DNA of 64,000 nucleotides from Pomphorhynchus laevis (Eukaryota; Acanthocephala; Palaeacanthocephala; Echinorhynchida; Pomphorhynchidae): positions 1-64,000 of the forward strand of contig WNNJ02000682.1 in NCBI GenBank assembly GCA_012934845.2, read 5' to 3'. The position numbers were made by a program, and so were the translations under genes. This document shows, piece by piece, positions 31,801 through 43,806 of this stretch. The notes beneath the pieces were generated by a model. The model was given only the letters and a program-made list of their open reading frames with translations. It searched no databases and was not told the origin of the DNA. Every line of letters starts with the position of its first letter. The first letter of the stretch is position 1.

Positions 31801-33430
31801 AAGAATAACAAACAATAATCTAAAATTCTTAAAGCATACTAGTAAACAATCAATTTATAACAACATACTTCTTTTTATGGAATATTTAGTAATCGTTTGC
31901 TCGATTACTAAATTATTTAATAATCTTTAAAAGAAATACGATGGTATTATGCAAAGAAATTTCACAGAGAATGAATTTCAAATCGCTCCGGAACTGGAAT
32001 GATCACAGATTTCGTTAAAAAATGTGGTTTTAAAATTGTGATTTTAAAAATGGAATGAAATGAATTTGAATGATATGAAAATGAAAAAAATGGTAGTTTG
32101 TTATTATAAATATTGATTTTGTATTTTAATTATATAAGCAATCCACTTTATCCACTGTTAATTCTAAAATATTAAGTCTGAAAATTGTGAATATAATTAG
32201 AATGTAGAATAATTTTTGATGACATTCAAATATGAATTAAAATCAGCTTCATAATACACCTTCATGTGTCCTTTGATGGATAATCTCAAATTTAGATTTT
32301 TATTCTTCATTTCTTTAAATTTCTACTTTTTATATTTACTTTGCTACATTTGGGGCAAATATTCTTTAGATATTTTTACTTCTTGTGTTAGATTTAATTA
32401 TTTTGTGGCTTATATTCTGTTTTATTAATAATATTAAGTATATTAATATATAATAATATAATATTATATATAATAATATTATATATAATATATAATAATT
32501 AATATTATATTAATATAATAATCTATATTTACTAGATTATACTATCACTACAAATCTATTCAACTATAACTACAAATCTTTAAAAATTATAATTACTACC
32601 AATATTTTAAAAATGAAATGAACTGGAATGATCACACATTTCGTTAAAAAATGTGGTTTTTAAAATTGTGACTATGACATTTACAGAATTTGAATTGGTA
32701 GTTATCGAATCACCGTGAATATCAAGACTAAAACGTTGGCAATATAACTACTGGGAATATCATGAACAATATATCTTTGGCGTCGTATGCTGATAAACAG
32801 ACTTTTCAGTGGTGTTGAAAAGTTGCAAATCGGACATACTGAAAGTAAAAATTCTTCTGGATTAATAATTATTTCGGTAGTAATGTTAAAATGAAAGATA
32901 TAATTTCAAGCACTTTGCATAAACCACAGTGTAGAATTTGTCTTCAGACGATCACGGTATGAAAATGTCAGCAATTAGAGTTCAGTTTCTCAATATACGC
33001 AATCGCGTTTTTGCTTAAATTATATGACGTTATAATATACTTTTTTACTTTTTATATTTTCCAAACCTTAAAAACAACATTACAATTATTAATAATAAGG
33101 GTTTTCTTAAAAATATTACAATTATTCATTCAACACAACACCATTTGAACCCTTGTTAAAACCATATAACCGTGTGCGGGTTTTATTTAAGAAAATCGTT
33201 GTTGTAATTCAATTTTCGCTAAAATGTAAAAATACTTCAACGTTTAATTTGAAAATGTCAACTTATATTTATCCGGATGATTAAACTGTCAACATACAAA
33301 TACATGCACGTTGAATGTTTTATGTAGCAGACCAGTTCATAAAATTGTTATTTAAAATATCGTTAGCTATTATACTATGGGAAATTCAAATGACCAACCA
33401 AACTGAGGAGCTAGCCTACAAAATAACAAA
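31801..33430. other. AT-rich intergenic region
   Basis: No gene is supported. A TA-rich tract lies at 32420-32530, and a ~45-bp phrase around TTTCGTTAAAAAATGTGG occurs twice (near 32000 and 32640). At 32891-32956 a short frame reads MKDIISSTLHKPQCRICLQT before a possible donor; I do not trust it as an exon. Confidence 0.6.
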
Positions 33431-33435
33431 CGCGT

Positions 33436-34420
33436 CAAAATGGCTAAACGAAGTAAAGCGTTAACCAGATTAAATCGTTAACCCGATAAAATCGTTAACC
33501 CGATTTAATCGCCAACCCGACAAAATTGTTAATATTACAAAATGGCTAACCGACAAAATAGTTGATCGATAAATGGATAACCAACAAAATGGCTAATTGG
33601 CAAAATGACTAAAGAGCAAAATGGCTAACTGACAAAATGGCTAACTGGCAAAATGGCTAATTGACAAAATGGCTAATTGACAAAATGTCTAACTGACAAA
33701 ACGGCGAACTTAACGAACGGCTAAATGAACCAACGGATAACTGAACCAACGTCAAACTACGCCAACAGCTAGCTGAACCAACGGCTATCCGACAAAATTG
33801 ATAACCGACAAAATTGATAATGGATAACTGGCATAACAGCTAAATGACAAAATGGCTAATTGGCAAAATGACTAAAGATCAAAACGGCTGACTCACAAAA
33901 CGGCTAGCTGACAAAACGGCTAACTGACAAAACGGCTAACTGACAAAACGGCTAACTGACAAAATGGCTAACTGACAAAATGGCTAACTGACAAAATGGC
34001 TAACTGACAAAATGGCTAACTGACAAAATGGCTAACTGACAAAATGGCTAACTGACAAAATGGCTAACTGACAAAATGGCTAACTGGCAAAATGGCTAAT
34101 TGACAAAATGGCTAACTGGCAAAATGGCTAATTGACAAAATGGCTAACGGACAAGTTAGTTAACCGATAAATGGTTAACCAACAAAATGGTTAACTAACA
34201 AAACGTTAACCGACAAATTTGCTAACTGACTTAATGGCTTACCGACAAAATGGCTAGCCGTCGAATTTGTTAACAGACAAAATGGCTGGGCTGAAAGAAA
34301 CCAGCTCACCTGTCTAAATCACAATACTGATTAAATCATAACCCGACAAAATCGATAAGCTGACAAAATCAATAACTTGAAAAAATATCAGATACAACAA
34401 AATTTCTAATTAGACAAAAC
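33436..34420. repeat. 16-bp minisatellite (about 1 kb)
   Basis: Roughly sixty units of CTAACTGACAAAATGG and variants run here. The core (33890-34150) is almost perfect and the edges are degenerate. It lies just beyond the 3' end of the PTIP gene. Confidence 0.95.
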
Positions 34421-34609
34421 AATTTTTCAATTTATTTTGTAAATTGAATTTACAAAATAATTTAGTGTATATTTCTGTGACAATAACCCCGATTTAAAGA
34501 AAACCAGAATTTAATATGTTTTCAACAAAAATAGTTTTAGTAGAACACATTTCTGTAAATACAAATTTGGACATGTACAAAGCAACGATATTACATTATT
34601 AAATTATGA

Positions 34610-36757
34610 CTAGTTTGTTAATTCGTTTAGTTGATATGATTCAAAATCGATATCCTCGCGGAAAAGATTATCCAGAATGAAGCGTGTACTTTGCACATTT
34701 AATCCCATTTTGATTAAAGGCATCAATGATTCTAAGTGTTCATCGGAATTAGCTAGTACAATTGAATTACGATTACCAAGTGCCTGACTTAAATCAGTTA
34801 AACAAATTCCACCTGCAGCCAGTATGGGATTCTTAAGATTACCAGACGGTGGTTTTGTATTCGGCATACAAAAGAAATAGAGTCCCTTAAATAACGGTGC
34901 TGGTCTTTTTAAAGCGTTTGACAGCTTTAAATCGTTAATCATTATTTCAGAGTCATCATTAATTTGATGCTCACTAGTTGGTGGGTGAATGTAATGACCT
35001 TTCACTTTGCTGTCAAGTATCCATTTATAATTTACAACATAACTGCATACGCTGGCACATGTTAGCAATCTGGTCGTACGTACGAAAGTTTTGGCGACTA
35101 AGTGTGTTACTTCAAAGTCATCCTTTGCTATCCTTCCTTCTGGTAGTCTTGAAACAATAGAGTGTAGCTCCTTCAATTGACGTGCACTAAATCCTGTAAA
35201 AGCTAAGACATATCCATCTTCAGTTAGTTCATTTCTACGCCATGAATATGATAACTGAACGTTGGGTTGATCTTGTTTTATTTGTGTCTTTTTGTGTACC
35301 TTGGTGTGCGGATAGATCAATGATTGACTGTCTGTTTGCATATTTAACAAGTCAGAGTTGGGATCAAACGTGATCCACGGAGAAAAGAATTCAGAAACAA
35401 ATATTCTATCGAATCGATAAACGGTGCATTGATCATTAGGATCAGTATACTTTGGTAAAAGTTTTACATTTAACAATTCTGTTCCAAAAAATAACTCAAC
35501 AAGCCATCTTTGATTGACTTTTAGGCAGGTATTGCGGTCGCCATTTAACCGACTCAGATCTGAGCATAATATATTGTCTGTTATACGTTCTATATTTGAA
35601 ATACTAATAGAGCACACTGAAGTCAATGTCTTAGAGTGAATACCCCCTAACATTGTGATCATCTTAGCAAGTATATACTCGGCTTCAAAATCATAACTAC
35701 CGCATATATGGACCATATGTCGACGAAGTGGAAGTTCATTTCTTCTCAATTGAGAGTAAACTAACGGGTAATGATATGGTAGCCAAGGTGGCAGTTGTTC
35801 CTTTTGATCAATAACATCCAATAGCCAATCTGATGTGACTAGCTTAATCCCTCCGCAAGCTAATGCACGTTTGTACAAGTCACTATGCCTATTTTCGCAG
35901 ACAAGATGTGTGAATCTTTTATTCTGTCGATCATCTACAATGTCACCACCACGGGAGCGAACAATATCCTTCCATCTATTGATTTCAGCAAGCGGGTACA
36001 AATATTCATAATCGATAAAATGAAAACAGCATCCTTTAAACATTTTAATGTTTGCGTCATCGTTCAGAACATGTGACCGTTTCGGTTTAAGCTTATGCCA
36101 CCAATCCATGTTATTTGTTCTTATCAGTGGCATGGATCTTTGAGGAATACGGTGAACGTATGCTTGAAAATCAACCGGATTGTAATTATTTTCATCTAAA
36201 CGAGTCTTGGACAGAATACACTCAACAACGTAATTCGGAGTGATCAAAATTGCTTTTGTAAGAGATTGCCTTTGTATTTGTCCACCTGCTGGACAGTTAG
36301 CAACTATTAGATGGGTACACCTATCTATCCTAGAAGACATGCGACCGCCATAGAAATTTATCATAGCCCATAATTTAGCTTTATCATTTACTTGCAAAAA
36401 TGTGGGATCGCCACCAACACCAAAAATCATATCCTCGAAAATACGTGATCGAAAGAAAGAAAATGGTTCAGTGGGCAGCTGACATTCAGCAAGTACACTC
36501 CATCGAACCCATTCAGATGATGCGATGTAGAAACTCATTTCAGGAGGCTTCAAATATTCTGCAGATATATGTTGTTGGAATTCAAAATTATCACATATCA
36601 AATGAGTAACGTGACGGTTAAGATAGCTACCGTGATCAACAGCACCACGTGATACCAGTGCCTCCTTAACACCGTTGCGTATTGGTGGCATTGTGCAGAA
36701 TTTAACACCATCAAATACATGCGTTGTATCATTAAATAGATTAGTCAAATGATTCAT
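34610..36757 (-). CDS. PAXIP1: PAX-interacting protein 1 (PTIP) homologue, six BRCT domains
   Basis: PTIP is a nuclear scaffold for the DNA-damage response (with 53BP1 and phosphorylated H2AX) and for MLL3/4 histone methyltransferase complexes. The 715-residue product shows BRCT repeats at about 14-95, 105-190, 238-325, 346-430, 515-598 and 620-708, with the typical BRCT tryptophans in SEWV, SDWLL and YKWI. The C-terminal pair is most telling: LAFTGFSARQLKELHSIVSR and DFESYQLN correspond to PTIP's FTGFS-QLKELH and DYESYKFN. It is shorter than vertebrate PTIP (~1070) because the glutamine-rich linker is missing. It is a single open frame of 2.1 kb without introns, unlike ACSL. It starts at the first ATG; AT-rich DNA lies upstream. 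Confidence 0.93.
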   Translation of the reverse strand: MNHLTNLFNDTTHVFDGVKFCTMPPIRNGVKEALVSRGAVDHGSYLNRHVTHLICDNFEFQQHISAEYLKPPEMSFYIASSEWVRWSVLAECQLPTEPFSFFRSRIFEDMIFGVGGDPTFLQVNDKAKLWAMINFYGGRMSSRIDRCTHLIVANCPAGGQIQRQSLTKAILITPNYVVECILSKTRLDENNYNPVDFQAYVHRIPQRSMPLIRTNNMDWWHKLKPKRSHVLNDDANIKMFKGCCFHFIDYEYLYPLAEINRWKDIVRSRGGDIVDDRQNKRFTHLVCENRHSDLYKRALACGGIKLVTSDWLLDVIDQKEQLPPWLPYHYPLVYSQLRRNELPLRRHMVHICGSYDFEAEYILAKMITMLGGIHSKTLTSVCSISISNIERITDNILCSDLSRLNGDRNTCLKVNQRWLVELFFGTELLNVKLLPKYTDPNDQCTVYRFDRIFVSEFFSPWITFDPNSDLLNMQTDSQSLIYPHTKVHKKTQIKQDQPNVQLSYSWRRNELTEDGYVLAFTGFSARQLKELHSIVSRLPEGRIAKDDFEVTHLVAKTFVRTTRLLTCASVCSYVVNYKWILDSKVKGHYIHPPTSEHQINDDSEIMINDLKLSNALKRPAPLFKGLYFFCMPNTKPPSGNLKNPILAAGGICLTDLSQALGNRNSIVLANSDEHLESLMPLIKMGLNVQSTRFILDNLFREDIDFESYQLNELTN

Positions 36758-36759
36758 TG

Positions 36760-37192
36760 CCGAACTGTTAGTTGCTATTTTATAAAGACATCTGCAAAGC
36801 CATTAATGAATTTTGATCTTTCGACACTTTATGGAGTGTGGGCATTACTTGTAGCAATTTAACTATCAAAATTTACATAAATTCAATCTAAATTAGTTGC
36901 ATTGAATAGCTAAACTAAAATTACTGACTATAGTATAAATTATTTTATGATATTAAAAATTATATATTTTATTATAATATTCAATTATTATATTTTTTTA
37001 TAAATTATTATATTTTATTCCGTTAGTGTTTCCATAGCAATTTCCATATTTAAGAATTGTAATCATATTTTCAGTTAAGTGATCTGATTTGTTCTACTGA
37101 CATCGTATTATTGACTTGTGCATGTTGTGTTCTCTGTAATGAACCACTGTTATCTGGCAGTGGTTTTCTGACCACTGTCAGAAATAATGAAT
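36760..37192. other. Upstream region of the PTIP gene
   Basis: AT-rich, no coding sequence seen. A small hairpin (AACCACTG..CAGTGGTT, then ACCACTG) lies at about 37145-37180. A promoter is expected here, but no clear TATA or initiator can be singled out in such AT-rich DNA. Confidence 0.4.
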
Positions 37193-37194
37193 CA

Positions 37195-38135
37195 AATCAG
37201 CTAACTGAGTTTACGTATTTAACATAATTATAAAATAAACAAAACATAATGCTAAATCAAAATTTAATAATTAAATAATAAAATTAATAATTGTTTTTAG
37301 ATTTTCTATAATTTAAATCAAGTTAAAATAAAAAATTCAAAATAAAAGTCAATTTTATGAATTTACTAATAATAACAGACATTGTATCATAATAAGGATT
37401 AGAGGTAATCAAGAGCTACTATACTATCAGGTTTCGGCCTTTAACTCCTCCTCCCAACATAGCAGCGAGGCCAAATACCTACTAAGGACGTACTTCCTCT
37501 TATTAAATTTGATTATATAGTATCTTATTCCAATACAAAGTATATTATTTATCCATCCATAAAAATTTTCCGCTAATAATTTTAAATTTATTTTTAATAT
37601 TATTGTGTTGATTTATATATTTATATATTTTATGGTATTTTTATAATAACCAAAATATATATAAAAAATATGTGAATATAAATGAATACCTACATAAATG
37701 TATATTTTCCGCTTAAGAGTTTAAATTTATTTTTAATATTATTGTGTTGATTTATATATTTTACTATTTTCTGTTTGAATGTATTTTTATAGTAACCCAG
37801 TTTAAAATATGAATCTATTAAATTATTTAAATGATTTTGAAGAAAGCCAATATCATTACATATTGTTGCAATTTTTAAAATTTCATTATTTAATGTATTA
37901 TATTTTATATTATATAGTATGCATGAATGCTCATGCAAAAATATGTTTCTTGTAAATTTAAATATGTCATCTTTACAATATAAATTAATAGTAGTTTTAA
38001 CTTATGTTAAAATCAGTTTGATGATTAAATCAGCTACGTATTTAATATAAGAATACATTGATGATTTATATATTTTACTATTTTCTGTTTGATTTTATTT
38101 TTATAGTAACCTAGTTTAAAATATGTATCCTCTTC
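37195..38135 (-). mobile_element. Permuted PLE 3' fragment(s), minus strand
   Basis: From the terminal motif (37195-37218, antisense) through the A/T tail, the structured 3' UTR block (37395-37480) and C-terminal RT sequence (NDIGFLQNHLNNLIDSYFKLG). The C-terminal piece is repeated in part at 37600-37680 and 38080-38130, so small rearrangements followed insertion. Broken. Confidence 0.85.
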
Positions 38136-38425
38136 ACCAACTGTATCTGCACTTACAGACTTGTTCACAAATTCAAGACGATTATCTAAATATATTCTGT
38201 CACTTTACAGTTAATTTATTAATTAATAATAATTAATAATAAATATTAATAATTAATAGTCAATTAATTTTTAGTTTAATTTTTTCTGTTTAATTTTATT
38301 GGTTTAAAATATGCATATATTTATCTATTTATTTAGAAATAAAAATAATAAGTAATAATATTAATATTAATAATAATTATATTATTAATATAATTAATTA
38401 TTATATAATTATATAATAATTTATA
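38136..38425. other. AT-rich spacer between PLE fragments
   Basis: A/T-only low-complexity DNA with AATTAATAAT-type repeats. Nothing coding. Confidence 0.7.
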
Positions 38426-39010
38426 TTATTTAAAATTGAATATTTTATATTTTACTATTTTCTGCTTGATGTTATTTTTATAGTAACCTAGTTTAAAATA
38501 TGCATCCATTAAATTATTTAAATGATTTTGAAGAAAGCCAATATCATTACATATTGTTGCAATTATTAAAATTTCATTATTTAATGTATTATATTTTATA
38601 TTATATGGTATGGATGAATGATAATGTACAACTATTTCAATGTTTCTTGTAAATGTAAACGTCATCTTTACGATATAAAAATATAAATGATAAATGATAA
38701 ATTAATTTTACTAACGCTTCTTTAATATCTACTAAATCTAGATTTGTATAAAGAGTACTAAAATCGTACGTATTTATATTCTGAAAATTTATTCCTTTTG
38801 TCTGTTCTAAAAATTCTTTTGTAGAATTAATACTGAAATAATGTTTTATACCAGTATTAATTTCGATTACCTTGCAATATTTTTTAAAATGTGCTTTAAT
38901 TACTTTAAGTATTTTATTCATATAGACAGAAAGTGGTTTTAATGTACATTTAAACGCACTACATATGAACCTAGGTTTTATTGGATTTTTATGTAATTTG
39001 GATTCCAATA
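38426..39010 (-). mobile_element. Permuted PLE fragment, RT core
   Basis: Open stretches on the minus strand give ESKLHKNPIKPRFICSAFKC and NTYDFSTLYTNLDLVDIKEA (RT motif A), then jump to the C-terminal region NDIGFLQNHLNNL. The central RT with YIDD is missing. It closely matches the whole copy. Confidence 0.85.
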
Positions 39011-39099
39011 TTTCAAAATCTACGTAAATTACAAAATGAAAATATATTCATCTTTAAAAATGTATTTTTTAACTCGAAATTTTCATGAACTGAATAATT

Positions 39100-39240
39100 T
39101 AGAATTAACAATTTATGTCGCAGGAATTAACTGCTATGTTATAAGATTTCGGACCCTATTCCTCTCCCCGACATAGCAGCGATGCCAATGATGTATTTTC
39201 TCACATTTATAAAAATATTCTACTTAACAGTTTAAATATA
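39100..39240 (-). ncRNA. Diverged copy of the PLE structured 3' UTR block
   Basis: CTGCTATG and CATAGCAG (helix 2) are intact on the minus strand. Helix 1 is weakened by several changes. It is the most diverged example, without adjoining RT sequence. Confidence 0.5.
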
Positions 39241-39389
39241 CTTTAAATAATATTTTGAGGATGTATATATTTGGCACAATGCTGTAAGGTTTTTATAGTA
39301 AAATGAAAAGAGAACTAAAATGATGAAAAAATGATATAAAATGATATAAATATTATTACCAATATTAATGATAAAAAGGTTTCAATAAA

Positions 39390-40137
39390 CTAATATTAAT
39401 GTTGTATCAATAAACCAATATTAACAATATAAAAGGTGTATATCTAGATATGAACATTAAATTAACATTAACTAAAACTACTTTTAATTTATATCGTAAA
39501 GATGACATATTTAAATTTACAAGAAACATATTTTTGCATGAGCATTCATGCATACCATATAATATAAAATATAATACATTAAATAATGAAATTTTAAGAA
39601 TTGCAACAATACGTAATGATATTGGCTTTCTTCAAAATCATTTAAATAATTTAATAGATACATATTTTAAACTAGTTACTATAAAAATAACATCAAGCAG
39701 AAAATAGTAAAATATATAAATCAACACAATAATATAAAAAATAAATTTAAACTCTCAAGTGGCAAATTTTTATGGATGGATAAATAATATACTTTGTATT
39801 AGAATAAGATACTAGATAGTTATTTCAGAGGAAATACATCATTAGCATGTATTTGGCCCCGCTGTTATGTTGGGTAGAGGAGTTAGGGGCCGAAACCTGA
39901 TAGCATAGCAGTTCCTCCTGATGAGCTCTAATTCTTATTCTGATACAACGTCTGTTATTTATTAGTCAATTCATAAAAATGACGTTTATTTTAAATTTCA
40001 TTTTTTTTTAACTTGATTTAAATTATAGAAAATCTAAAAACAATTATTAATTTTATTATTTAATTATTAAATTTTGATTTAGCATTATTATGTTTTGTCT
40101 ATTTTATAATTATATTAAATACGTAGACTCAATTAGC
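39390..40137 (+). mobile_element. Permuted PLE 3' fragment, plus strand
   Basis: The C-terminal RT sequence (39450-39715, MNIKLTLTKTTFNLYRKDD onward) is followed by the structured block (39790-39930), the A/T tail and the terminal motif ending GCTGATTTAA at about 40137. It is inverted relative to the fragments at 37.2-39.0 kb, so the 3' ends of the pair point outwards. Confidence 0.88.
39820..39930 (+). ncRNA. Structured 3' UTR block (sense copy)
   Basis: Helix 1 pairs GGCCCC (39855-39860) with GGGGCC (39886-39891). Helix 2 pairs CTGTTATG (39862-39869) with CATAGCAG (39904-39911), one C-to-T change being tolerated as G-U. The helices cross, as in a pseudoknot. Confidence 0.55.
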
Positions 40138-40149
40138 TGATTTAAATTA

Positions 40150-40650
40150 ATCGCCTTGACCACTTATGAACGATTCTGCTTCCACAAGCTCGGAGGTTCA
40201 AGATGGACAGGTTAGGGTGATAAATTTCTTCAGAGCTGTTACGACCATGCATCAGATGTTCAATCCAACGAAGACACCACAGAGGTCAAAAGCACCATTA
40301 GCAATTCCACCCGTTCGAATCGACGATTCAAACCATCTATCGTGTCTTCATTCATGCTGGCTCAAAGAATCGCCAACGTTCATATGCATATCTTTCAAAG
40401 CATGGGTTCTAGCATCCACCCATTTTTGTGACAACATCAAACGAGACTCGAAATCCGAGATGTCAGTTCATGGGCAAAGTTGCTGATTTTCGCAAAATAG
40501 TGCTTTATTTGCTCAATACCCACAACATGCAAAGGTGGGTATAAGGTCGAGAATCGCATCTGCACGTCAATAAGAGCCTTCGCGACAACCGCCTTACCTG
40601 ATTTGAAATTAGTGAGAGCAACAGAACAATCCGTCTTCGTCAATAATTAT
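40150..40650 (-). mobile_element. Unidentified coding-like fragment, minus strand
   Basis: An open stretch at 40437-40643 encodes NFKSGKAVVAKALIDVQMRF and VVGIEQIKHYFAKISNFAHE. Related-looking frames continue with DARTHALKDMHMNVGDSLSQ. Composition differs from the AT-rich flanks, as in a mobile element, but I recognise no domain. Broken. Confidence 0.35.
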
Positions 40651-40759
40651 AAGTCACCCAAAAGTGCTTGCCACAGTCAAATCCTTCCCATTAGCGTCAG
40701 GAGCAGGTACCTATGGATAAGGTCGAAGCATCTCCAGGATATATTATGAGGCCATATCG

Positions 40760-42690
40760 GAGGATCGTCAGCAGAGAATTTGAAGCACCTTGTCAGTCAT
40801 ATCCTTGCAAGACTCACACCGTCTGAAGTGGCGCCTTACATCGCCGGCGCAAACTTGATGATACTGACAAAAAAAAGAAGGGTATAATACCAATAGTTGT
40901 CGGCAAAACTCACCGGCGTCAATGTTCGAAGTGCATTTGTCTTCAACTCCGTAAACGCTTCGCCAGCTTGCTACAACCAACACAATTAGAAGTAGCAATC
41001 TCAAACGCAGTAGGAATGATCGTTCACAACGTGAGACAACTCCACGAGCAACATGCTAACGACAACAGCTGGACCTGGGTGAAGATCAACCTCTCGAACG
41101 CCTTCAACTCAATGTCCAAAGCGCACTTACGAGCGGCGATCCGTCCAAGAACTCATACAGTGATCTGAACTTACTACAAGTGCACGGATCTCATTCTTTT
41201 AAGATCGTTCGACCCTCTCGACTTATGTGAAAAAGTCCAGCAGGGGATCTGCTGGGCCTGTTTTTCTTCTCATTAGCCATTAAGAGTACGATTGAACATT
41301 TATCCCATATCCCCGGAATTAACATCAACATGTGGTATCAGAACGATTGCATAGTCGGCGGGACGCCATCGGCACTAGGATGGCTAGATACGAGCTTCAA
41401 TATGATGGAGCTCCAGCTAAACAGGCGAAAGACTGAGGTCGTCGGCTCTCCTGAAGCCGTAAACGCTTGCCTGGCCCTACTATCAGATGCGGTTTGGAAT
41501 AAAACTTAAGAGAGCATGCACTTGCTAGGCATACTCATACGAGACGAGTCCTTCATAGAGACCCACCTGACTAATGATGTTCTTCCCCCGCTGGTTCAGA
41601 CAATTGATGTCGTAGCCAAGCTGCCAGACCCTCAAGTCGGATATCTTCTACACCGACACTGCGCTTCCTCGTTCAGGATAAAACCACATACTTCGCTCAG
41701 TCGATCCAAGGATGATAAAAATGTTTTGTCAGTCATTTAACAGACAAATTGCTAGCGCTTTTGAGAAAATATGCGTGTACCAACTTCACGAAGCGACCAA
41801 ATCACAAATGACACTACCAATCCGAATGGATGGCTTCGGTCTGAATGCAATGTTACGCACGCCCAGAACGCATTCACCCATAGATGAAGCAGGTCGGAGA
41901 GGTATAGTCTTGACGCTTCATTATTTCCTGGTTATTCCGATGTATTGGTAATCTTAAGAATAGCGATGGGCAAGTACTTTATACCGTCTACAGAGGGGGA
42001 TCAATTATGAACTTTACGGCTGATCGACAATATTAACTTGATCGAGCTGATCCAATCATCTACTGAAATAGATCGTGTCCGACTACACGCAGTGTCGTAT
42101 CCATAAGCTGGATCTTGGCTTCGCGCTGTGCCAAATGCGGCATCCGGAACGGAACTAACGCACTCACAGTTCTGCTTACTAGCCTGAATGTGGCTTGGAA
42201 TTTCTTTGCATGAATAAAACTATCGATGTGGCTATTGCATGCGTATGGCAGATAAGGGATGAGTACACTCGCTTGCTTGCAAGTACAGGGTTATCAAGGA
42301 CTGCGTCATGACGCCATTCGCGACGTGGCGTTCGCACATGCACAAAATGCCCGAATGAATGTAGCCATGAAAGTGCGTGGAATTATCCCGGACCTACATG
42401 AACGCCCTGCAGACATCCTCTTATTGGGGACTCTCTCCTTACAGTCGACTTTGCAGTCACCTACTCCCCCCAACAGACCGCTTAACGCCACTCCGTTGCC
42501 ATTATTCAATTTGCCGCTGCCGCGTCGTACGCTGTTAATGTCATAGACAGAAAATATAAGGACAGGTTAGAAGCAGCGGATTGCATATTTTCAGCTGCCG
42601 TAGGACTGTCACACGCTTATATCAGCGCAACTCCATTGCTCTAATGAGGGGGCAACGCCAAATTCATGTTAGCTTCACTTGATCAGCTTC
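40760..42690 (+). mobile_element. Non-LTR-like retroelement, RT and RPAD-type C-terminal domain (broken)
   Basis: Plus-strand pieces in order: LTPSEVAPYIAGANL; VKINLSNAFNSMSKAHLRA (RT motif A type) at 40968-41168; a GDLLGLFFFSLAI motif-B-like stretch; LNRRKTEVVGSPEAV; LLGILIRDESFIETHL at 41516-41740; LPIRMDGFGLNAM; and RHDAIRDVAFAHAQNARMNV with ERPADILLLG at 42259-42546. The HDAIRD plus RPAD arrangement resembles a PD-(D/E)xK-like C-terminal domain. The frames are interrupted by several shifts and stops. GC content is clearly above the surroundings. Clade not assigned. Confidence 0.65.
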
Positions 42691-43806
42691 AAATATTGGC
42701 TTTTCGATTATGACCAACAGGAAACGTCTGAACCCGAGAAACGCTAATTTTAACATTTGTAGATTAAAATTCTTGTAAAATGTAAGAAAATCTAAAATAT
42801 AATATATATCTGTATATATTCGTTAAAACTAAAATTAATTTTGCTCGATTATAATAGAAGTAGTACTTTTTCACAGAAATAAATTTTATTAACAAGATAT
42901 ATTTTGGTGTCACAATCATGAACATTTTATGTTTATCTAAAATTATATTAAATATAAAATAATGAAAATTATTATTAGAATAATTAAAATCATATCACAA
43001 AATATTTTATATTTTGTACTAAAACAAAAATTTTCGTTTAATTTTTTCATATAGCTAAAGATGGTGACAGTGGTAATCGAAACATAGCCTTTCTAATATA
43101 GTTAATTTCCTGGCTCCGAAAATATTTCTAATAAGTATGGATTAATGTAGTAAATATATTAATGTAGATATATTCAGATAATAAAAGCCCGCTGTCTATT
43201 CGAAAAAATCCATGGTCAGATTTAGAGAGTTACAGAATGAACAATATTTAATGTCGTTACTAGCTGTAAAATAATTTATTAATTTAGCATTGAGTAAAGA
43301 ATAAATTATTTACTTAAATCGGTTAAATCACTTATTGCCTTAAATAGTTATTTTAGCTATCCAAATTTTTATTTCCTATTTATTTCTTGGGTGAAATCAA
43401 AAATTTGTTTTATTAAATATTTTATTCAATATTTGGTGATGGTACAATCATACTTTCTCGTTTTTATTGATATCAGCACGTAATAATAAGCACGAGATAA
43501 AAACTCTTGATTTTTATATGATTTTTATAGTGTGATAATATAATATGAGTAAACTCATCTGATGGTTGGTGTAATTTGTCGAAGTCCATGATCCGAAGTT
43601 GCTGAAATGTTAAGGGATCTAAGATACTAGCTGTAATAGGTTGAGATACCGCCTCCGTAGATTTGCAAGACTCGATTAGTTGCTTGTTCTTGACCCAACA
43701 TGTACAACAATATACTGATCAATAGACCTCATACAGTTGACAATGTATTCAGATAAAATGAATAACTCATACAGTTGACAATGTGTTCTTCTTATTCAGA
43801 TACTTA
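42691..43806. other. AT-rich intergenic region with one coding-like stretch
   Basis: On the minus strand 43473-43718 is open for 82 codons without a convincing start and encodes VKNKQLIESCKSTEAVSQPI and LDPLTFQQLRIMDFDKLHQ. It might be an exon or element remnant; I do not recognise it. The rest is AT-rich DNA without features. Confidence 0.35.

Noticed and set aside
32891-32956. First exon of a CRICL zinc-finger protein
   Set aside because: A 22-codon frame and a weak donor are not enough, and no following exon was found.
33436-34420. CRISPR array or centromeric satellite
   Set aside because: Units are contiguous 16-mers without spacers, and the array is far too short for a satellite block.
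40768-41004. Secreted Cys-rich protein on the minus strand
   Set aside because: It has a signal-peptide-like start but lies antisense to RT coding sequence of a retroelement, so it is a shadow frame.
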